Made by a program: the position numbers and the translations under genes. This document shows positions 58,892 through 64,000 of a stretch of 64,000 nt of DNA, piece after piece. The stretch covers positions 1-64,000 of the forward strand of contig JBOFYY010000144.1 in assembly GCA_051654905.1 (NCBI GenBank), given 5' to 3'. The stretch is from JBOFIQ01 sp051654905 (GTDB lineage Bacteria > Actinomycetota > Actinomycetes > Propionibacteriales > Propionibacteriaceae). Position 1 is the first letter of the stretch; every line of letters starts with the position of its first letter. Below the pieces are notes generated by a model, which was given only the letters and a program-made list of their open reading frames with translations, had not been told where the DNA came from and made no database searches.

Positions 58892-60342
58892 CGCAGACTG
58901 AACCGACTGCGACCCAGCAAGCGCCAGGGCTGGGCGCAACTCAAGATGAACATATCGAAGCGTTAAGCACCTACCAGTGGGGTTGGCATGACGCTGATCA
59001 AGCTGGTGCTACCGCTCGCCGAGGTCTGTCAGAGGACGTCGTACGCAATATTTCAGCTATGAAAAATGAGCCGGAATGGATGCTTGAGATGCGGCTCAAG
59101 GGACTTAAGCAATTTGGTCGCAAACCTATGCCAACTTGGGGTCCTGATCTTGGCGATATTGATTTCGATAACATCAAATATTTCGTGCGCTCTACCGAGC
59201 GTGCTGCTGAATCGTGGGAAGATCTGCCCGAAGATATTAAGAATACCTATGACAAACTAGGTATTCCGGAGGCAGAAAAGGCTCGTTTGGTAGCTGGTGT
59301 TGCCGCACAGTACGAATCCGAAGTGGTTTATCACAAAATCAATGAGGAACTAGAGCGACAGGGCGTTATCTTCCTTGATACCGATACCGCGCTCCGCGAG
59401 CACCCAGAGCTATTTAGGGAGTACTTTGCAACCACTATCCCTATCGGTGATAACAAGTTCTCGGCTCTAAATACTGCTGTATGGTCGGGCGGCTCCTTTA
59501 TTTATGTTCCCAAGGGCGTCAATGTGACGATCCCGCTGCAAGCATATTTTCGTATTAATACTGAAAATATGGGGCAGTTTGAGCGCACATTGATTATTGT
59601 CGACGAAGGTGCCCATGTGCATTACGTCGAGGGCTGTACTGCTCCTATCTACAAGTCAGATTCGCTGCACTCAGCTGTTGTTGAAATCATCATTAAGAAG
59701 AATGCTCGATGCCGCTACACCACTATACAGAACTGGTCTACCAATGTTTACAACTTGGTAACTAAGCGCGCTATCTGTGAAGAAGGCGCCACGATGGAAT
59801 GGATCGATGGCAATATCGGTTCTAAAGTGACAATGAAATACCCAGCGGTATATCTGATGGGGGAGCGGGCCCGCGGCGAAACTCTCTCGATTGCTTTTGC
59901 TGCCGAAGGTCAGCATCAAGACACCGGATCCAAGATGGTGCATTGCGCTCCGCATACTTCTAGCTCGATTATTTCTAAGTCGATCTCTCGTGGTGGCGGA
60001 CGTTCTTCCTACCGTGGTTTGGTGGAAGTACAAGAGGGAGCTTCATTCTCTGCCTCTAGCGTTAAATGTGATGCGCTACTTGTCGATACCATCTCACGCT
60101 CGGACACTTACCCCTACGTGGACGTTCGAGAAGATGATGTGTCTATGGCTCACGAAGCTACGGTCTCGAAAGTCTCTGACGATCAGTTGTTCTATCTGAT
60201 GCAACGTGGTCTAGAAGAAGACGAGGCTATGGCAATGATTGTGCGTGGCTTTATTGAGCCGTTCGCTCGTGAGCTTCCTATGGAATATGCCCTCGAGCTA
60301 AACCGACTCATTGAAATCCAGATGGAAGGTGCGGTCGGATAA
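58888..60342 (+). CDS. sufB: Fe-S cluster scaffold SufB
   Basis: 484 residues. SufB is the scaffold of the SufBCD complex. Typical blocks: YQWGWHDADQAGATARRGLSEDVVRNISAMKNEPEWML, WSGGSFIYVPKGVNVTIPLQAYFRIN, EGCTAPIYKSDSLHSAVVEI and SRGGGRSSYRGLVEV, with the C-terminal SKVSDDQLFYLMQRGLEEDEAMAMIV. ATG 58888 overlaps the sufR stop and follows GGAGGAG; an in-frame start at 58846 lies inside sufR. It shares one base with sufD. Confidence 0.98.
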   Translation: MTQTEPTATQQAPGLGATQDEHIEALSTYQWGWHDADQAGATARRGLSEDVVRNISAMKNEPEWMLEMRLKGLKQFGRKPMPTWGPDLGDIDFDNIKYFVRSTERAAESWEDLPEDIKNTYDKLGIPEAEKARLVAGVAAQYESEVVYHKINEELERQGVIFLDTDTALREHPELFREYFATTIPIGDNKFSALNTAVWSGGSFIYVPKGVNVTIPLQAYFRINTENMGQFERTLIIVDEGAHVHYVEGCTAPIYKSDSLHSAVVEIIIKKNARCRYTTIQNWSTNVYNLVTKRAICEEGATMEWIDGNIGSKVTMKYPAVYLMGERARGETLSIAFAAEGQHQDTGSKMVHCAPHTSSSIISKSISRGGGRSSYRGLVEVQEGASFSASSVKCDALLVDTISRSDTYPYVDVREDDVSMAHEATVSKVSDDQLFYLMQRGLEEDEAMAMIVRGFIEPFARELPMEYALELNRLIEIQMEGAVG

Positions 60343-61499
60343 TGACGGAGAAAGACACGATGAACAACAACGTTACTGGCGTAGTTGAGACAGTTGAGTC
60401 GCACCTGCATCCGACGCCAAGCTGGGACCTTGCCGACCATCCTATGCCTACTGGGCGTGAGGAAATTTGGCGCTTTACTCCCATCAAGCGGCTGGCTGCT
60501 CTGCTTACCGAGAACGAAACATCGGAAAATTTGCAGTGGGAAACCACCATTCCGCAGGGGGTAACTTTTGACCCAATCTCGTTGGCTGAAGGTATGGAAC
60601 TTGCAGTAGCAGCTCCTAGCGACCGAGTATCGGCACTAGCTGCGAAACAAGCTCAATACAGCACTCGACTAGTCGTACCTGCTGATGCTGAGATTGCTGA
60701 TCCCATCATTCTTACTGGGGTTGGCGCTGGAACACATGTTTGTGACCATACGGTGATCGAGATCGGGGCGCATGCCCGAGCCACGATTGTTTTCCACTAT
60801 CAGGGCAGCGCGACTTTCGCTGAAAAGACTGATATTCGGGTTGGTGATGGTGCTCAACTTATGATCATCAGCTTGCAGGACTGGAAAGATGATGCTGTAC
60901 ATGGCGGACAGCGGTCAGTATTGATTAGTCGCGATGCTCATGTTCAGGTAGTTACAGCATCGCTGGGTGCTGATGTGATTCGACTACAAGAGGACGCCAC
61001 TTATGCTGGCCCAGGCGGTTCACTAGAGCAGTATGGTATCTACTTTGTAGATGCCGGACAGCATGTAGAACACCGCGTTTTCGTCGATCATAATCAGCCT
61101 AAAACCTCGTCAAATGTTGACTACCGTGGCGCCTTACAGGGTAAGAGCGCTCACTCGGTTTGGATTGGCGATGTGCTCATCCGCAAAGCAGCCGAAGGTA
61201 TTGAAACCTATGAGGCTAATAAGAACCTAGTTCTTACCGACGGATGTCAGGCTGACTCGGTTCCAAACCTAGAGATTGAAACCGGTGAGATTGCTGGCGC
61301 TGGACACTCTTCGACTACTGGTCGCTTCGATGAGAACCACTTGTTCTACTTGCGTTCGCGCGGGATCGAAGAAAAAGAGGCGCGTCGCATGATTGTGCAT
61401 GGCTTCTTCGTAGATTTGATTCGTCGGATCGGCATTGAGTCTGTAGAACAGCGACTCCTCGAGGTTCTTGATGAAGAACTCAAGGCGGTATCGCTCTGA
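60342..61499 (+). CDS. sufD: Fe-S assembly protein SufD
   Basis: 385 residues. SufD is the partner of SufB and shares its beta-helix core: VEHRVFVDHNQPKTSSNVDYRGALQGKSAHSVWIGDVLI, then NKNLVLTDGCQADSVPNLEIETGEIAGAGHSSTTGRFDENHLFYLRSRGIEEKEARRMIVHGFF. The conserved His of the H-S-S-T-T/A-x-G motif is present. Start shares a base with sufB (TAATG); an internal ATG at 60360 is an alternative. Confidence 0.96.
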   Translation: MTEKDTMNNNVTGVVETVESHLHPTPSWDLADHPMPTGREEIWRFTPIKRLAALLTENETSENLQWETTIPQGVTFDPISLAEGMELAVAAPSDRVSALAAKQAQYSTRLVVPADAEIADPIILTGVGAGTHVCDHTVIEIGAHARATIVFHYQGSATFAEKTDIRVGDGAQLMIISLQDWKDDAVHGGQRSVLISRDAHVQVVTASLGADVIRLQEDATYAGPGGSLEQYGIYFVDAGQHVEHRVFVDHNQPKTSSNVDYRGALQGKSAHSVWIGDVLIRKAAEGIETYEANKNLVLTDGCQADSVPNLEIETGEIAGAGHSSTTGRFDENHLFYLRSRGIEEKEARRMIVHGFFVDLIRRIGIESVEQRLLEVLDEELKAVSL

Positions 61500-61861
61500 T
61501 GTCATTTGTCCAGGTTGCCTCATTAAACGAGCTCGATGATTGTCCGCTTGCTGTAACAGCAGGGGATTTAGAGTTGGTTTTGGTGAAGATCGGAGACGAT
61601 ATTCATGCCATCGTCAATGAGTGCAGCCATGCTCGCGTCGAACTCTCTGAGGGCGATGTGGACGAAGACGAATGTTCGTTGGAGTGTTACTTACATGGCT
61701 CACGGTTCGATCTACGAACCGGAGTCCCTCTTAATCTTCCCGCTACCCAGCCGGTAGCGATTCACCCTGTTCGTATCGATGGTGACGATGTTCTAGTTGA
61801 TATCGACAATCCCATTCGCCGCGATGAGCAGGAATCTTGCAAGCAGAAAGAGAAGCACTGA
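61499..61861 (+). CDS. Rieske-type ferredoxin of the suf operon
   Basis: 120 residues. A [2Fe-2S] Rieske domain with C42-x-H44 (ECSHARVEL) and C63-x2-H66 (LECYLHGSRFDL). This matches the small bacterial NirD/BphF-like non-haem ferredoxins regularly inserted between sufD and sufC in actinobacterial suf operons. It probably carries electrons for cluster assembly; its exact role is not established. The start shares a base with the sufD stop. Confidence 0.93.
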   Translation: MSFVQVASLNELDDCPLAVTAGDLELVLVKIGDDIHAIVNECSHARVELSEGDVDEDECSLECYLHGSRFDLRTGVPLNLPATQPVAIHPVRIDGDDVLVDIDNPIRRDEQESCKQKEKH

Positions 61862-61862
61862 G

Positions 61863-62627
61863 ATGCCTACATTAAAAATTACTGATCTTCATGTTGATGT
61901 GGAGACCGAAACCGGACCCAAGGAGATCTTGAAGGGTGTGAATCTCACCATCAATTCAGGTGAAGTGCATGCCATCATGGGGCCGAATGGTTCTGGAAAA
62001 TCTACTTTGGCGTATGCCATTGCCGGACATCCGAAATACACCATTACTTCAGGCAAGGTTGAGCTTGATGGCGAAGACCTCACTGAGATGAGCGTGGACG
62101 AGCGAGCTCGGGCTGGTCTCTTCTTGGCGATGCAGTACCCCGTTGAAGTTCCTGGAGTTTCGGTAGCAAACTTCCTACGTTCTGCTAAGACTGCGCTATC
62201 AGGTGAAGCTCCTAAGGTTCGTACTTGGGTGAAGGATGTTAACTCAGCGCTAGAGCGTATGGGACTTGACGGAGATTTCTCCGGTCGTAGCGTTAATGAG
62301 GGCTTCTCTGGTGGTGAAAAGAAGCGTCATGAGATTGCTCAGCTGGAATTGCTAGATCCCAAGGTGGCAGTTCTCGATGAGACTGACTCGGGTCTTGATA
62401 TTGATGCGCTGAAGGTAGTTTCTGAAGGCGTTAATCGTTACATGGAGTCGGGGGATCATGGGGTATTGCTTATCACTCACTACACCCGTATCTTGAACTA
62501 CATCAAACCAGACTTCGTACACGTATTCGTTAAGGGACGCGTCGTAGAAGAGGGCGGCCCAGAGCTAGCTGCTCGTCTAGAGGAAACCGGCTACGAAAAC
62601 TACCTCAAGGCAGCAGAACAACAGTGA
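61863..62627 (+). CDS. sufC: Fe-S assembly ATPase SufC
   Basis: 254 residues. ABC-type ATPase driving SufBCD: Walker A GPNGSGKSTLAYAIAG, FLAMQYPVEVPGVSVANFLR (the SufC-specific Q-loop region), signature FSGGEKKRHEI, Walker B VAVLDETDSGLDIDALKVV and LLITHYTRIL. ATG 61863 comes one base after the previous stop and fits the family start (MPTLKITDLHV); an in-frame start at 61797 lies inside the ferredoxin gene. It overlaps sufS by GTGA. Confidence 0.98.
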   Translation: MPTLKITDLHVDVETETGPKEILKGVNLTINSGEVHAIMGPNGSGKSTLAYAIAGHPKYTITSGKVELDGEDLTEMSVDERARAGLFLAMQYPVEVPGVSVANFLRSAKTALSGEAPKVRTWVKDVNSALERMGLDGDFSGRSVNEGFSGGEKKRHEIAQLELLDPKVAVLDETDSGLDIDALKVVSEGVNRYMESGDHGVLLITHYTRILNYIKPDFVHVFVKGRVVEEGGPELAARLEETGYENYLKAAEQQ

Positions 62628-63877
62628 GCACTCTCGATTTCAGCGCCGCGGAACTGACTGCTCTGCGAGCACAGTTCCCGGTGCTGTCTCGGCAGGCGTA
62701 CCAGCATCCACTGGTTTATCTAGATTCGGGTAATACCTCGCAGAAACCAGTACGAGTCGTGGAAGCTATGGCTGACCATGACCGTCTCCACACCGCAAAT
62801 GTGGCGCGCGCTATGCATATGTTGGGGGCAGAAGCGACCGCTGCTTTTGAGGGTGGCCGGGAGAAGATTGCTGCTTTTATTGGAGCAGCTACCCCAGAAA
62901 TTGTTGTGACGAAGAATGCTTCAGAAGCACTAAATCTGGCTGCTAATACGCTGGGGGCAGGGCTAACTACCGGCGATGAGATCGTTATTTCAGTGATGGA
63001 GCATCACTCCAATATTGTGCCTTGGCAACTGGTATGTCAGCGCACTGGTGCAACGCTACGTTGGTTTGATATTACTGACGATGGTCGCCTAGATATTGAT
63101 AAGGCGCGATCCGAAAATCTCATCAATGAGCGCACCAAAGTGGTGTCAGTAGCTTGGGTATCGAATGTGCTTGGCACAGTTAATCCGGTAGCCGATATTG
63201 CGCAAATGGCTCATGCAGTGGGAGCCGTAATGGTTCTGGATGGCTCGCAAGGAGTACCGCATCTACCTACCTCGGTAGCTGATCTGGGCTGCGATATGTT
63301 GGCTTTCACCGGCCATAAAATGTGCGGCCCTACCGGGTTAGGTATTTTATGGGGTCGCTACGATCTGCTGGAGTCACTGCCACCTTTCTTAGGCGGTGGC
63401 GAAATGATCGAAATCGTAAAGATGACAGGGTCTACCTACGCAAAACCGCCGCATCGCTTTGAGGCAGGAACCCCGCCAATTACGCAGACAGTAGGGCTAG
63501 GCGCCGCCGTCGATTTCCTTACTGAGGTGGGGATGGATCGGATCGCTGCCCACGATCATGTGATCACTTCATATGCGTTAACTCAGTTGCAGACCATCGA
63601 AGGATTGCAGATTCTAGGGCCAGTTACCCCACAAGATCGTGGTAGCGCCCTTGCCTTTGCATTGGATGGAATACATCCCCATGATGTTATGCAGGTCTTA
63701 GATTCGCGAGGGATCGCGGTTCGAGGCGGTCAGCATTGTGCCCGTCCGCTGCACGATAGATTAGGAATCCAATCAAGTGTGCGGGCTTCTGGCTATTTGT
63801 ACACCACTACTGATGAGATTGATGCATTAGTAGCGGCGCTACTGTGGACTAGGGAGTTCTTCGGAGGTAAATTGTGA
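62624..63877 (+). CDS. sufS: Cysteine desulfurase SufS
   Basis: 417 residues. PLP-dependent class V aminotransferase-fold enzyme that takes sulfur from cysteine. YLDSGNTSQKP, NASEALNLAANTLG, ISVMEHHSNIVPWQ, VLDGSQGVPHL, the PLP-Lys in DMLAFTGHKMCGPTGLGILWG and the active-site Cys in VRGGQHCARPLH (about residue 370) are present, consistent with the type II SufS group that works with SufU. It overlaps sufC and sufU by GTGA. Confidence 0.97.
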   Translation: MSTLDFSAAELTALRAQFPVLSRQAYQHPLVYLDSGNTSQKPVRVVEAMADHDRLHTANVARAMHMLGAEATAAFEGGREKIAAFIGAATPEIVVTKNASEALNLAANTLGAGLTTGDEIVISVMEHHSNIVPWQLVCQRTGATLRWFDITDDGRLDIDKARSENLINERTKVVSVAWVSNVLGTVNPVADIAQMAHAVGAVMVLDGSQGVPHLPTSVADLGCDMLAFTGHKMCGPTGLGILWGRYDLLESLPPFLGGGEMIEIVKMTGSTYAKPPHRFEAGTPPITQTVGLGAAVDFLTEVGMDRIAAHDHVITSYALTQLQTIEGLQILGPVTPQDRGSALAFALDGIHPHDVMQVLDSRGIAVRGGQHCARPLHDRLGIQSSVRASGYLYTTTDEIDALVAALLWTREFFGGKL

Positions 63878-64000
63878 ATCTTGATGAGCTGTATCAAACG
63901 ATCATTTTGGATCATTACCGACAGAAACATCATTGCGGTTTACGGGAAGACTATAGTGCTGAAGTTCAGCATGTGAACCCTTCTTGTGGCGACGAACTGC
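63874..64000 (+). CDS. sufU: Sulfur carrier/zinc sulfurtransferase SufU (partial, runs off the window)
   Basis: The first 42 residues from GTG 63874 read LDELYQTIILDHYRQKHHCG and then HVNPSCGDEL, the N-terminus of SufU/IscU-like proteins with the first metal-binding Cys in the N-P-S-C-G-D motif. It accepts sulfur from SufS. The GTG overlaps the sufS stop. The rest of the gene lies beyond the window. Confidence 0.93.
   Translation, partial: MNLDELYQTIILDHYRQKHHCGLREDYSAEVQHVNPSCGDEL

Overview
The window looks like the chromosome of an actinobacterium (Actinomycetota) of moderate base composition, judged by eye at a little under half G+C. Support comes from lineage-typical proteins: RbpA, WhiA, Wag31/DivIVA, SepF, an ANTAR response regulator of PdtaR type, HelD, a DUF3040 protein next to mraZ, a mycothiol-linked maleylpyruvate-isomerase-fold protein and a SufR-led suf operon. 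I cannot name the species. Almost every gene is chromosomal housekeeping. There is no phage, transposase, CRISPR array or obvious defence island.

Layout. 1-2400: the tail of an unusually A/C-rich gene, then HelD on the minus strand. 2561-19580: the division and cell-wall (dcw) cluster, in the order DUF3040, mraZ, rsmH, ftsL, ftsI, murF, mraY, murD, ftsW, murG, murC, ftsQ, ftsZ, pgeF, sepF, wag31. It has a six-repeat MraZ operator and a structured leader RNA of the mraW type; murE, yggS and yggT are absent. 19631-26483: a DksA/TraR zinc-finger protein, lspA with no usual start codon, a pseudouridine synthase, pyk, tRNA-Leu, pdtaR and polA. 26565-35670: a stand-alone sortase, rpsA, coaE, an iron-siderophore ABC importer behind a DtxR/IdeR box, and uvrB. 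35711-39819: a manganese riboswitch with its TerC exporter, a repeat-bearing membrane protein, and a Nudix gene lying between an intact metallo-beta-lactamase-fold gene and a decayed second copy of that gene's 3' end. 39849-50075: uvrA, a long GlmS, uvrC, rapZ, yvcK and whiA. 50191-56896: gap, pgk, tpiA, secG and rbpA, facing pgl and tkt. 56992-64000: an orphan ATPase, then sufR-sufB-sufD-Rieske-sufC-sufS-sufU behind a CAAC-N6-GTTG operator.

Metal control recurs: iron (DtxR box), manganese (yybP-ykoY riboswitch) and Fe-S status (SufR). The dcw genes are tightly coupled by ATGA/GTGA overlaps. Several genes outside the operons (coaE, uvrB, uvrC, pyk, secG, pgl, the ATPase) have a -10-like hexamer only 6-7 nt before the start codon, which suggests leaderless transcripts. 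Nothing here is clearly a new biological system. The best leads are the lspA start, the Nudix/MBL recombination scar, the predicted SufR and MraZ operators, and the whiA leader hairpins.
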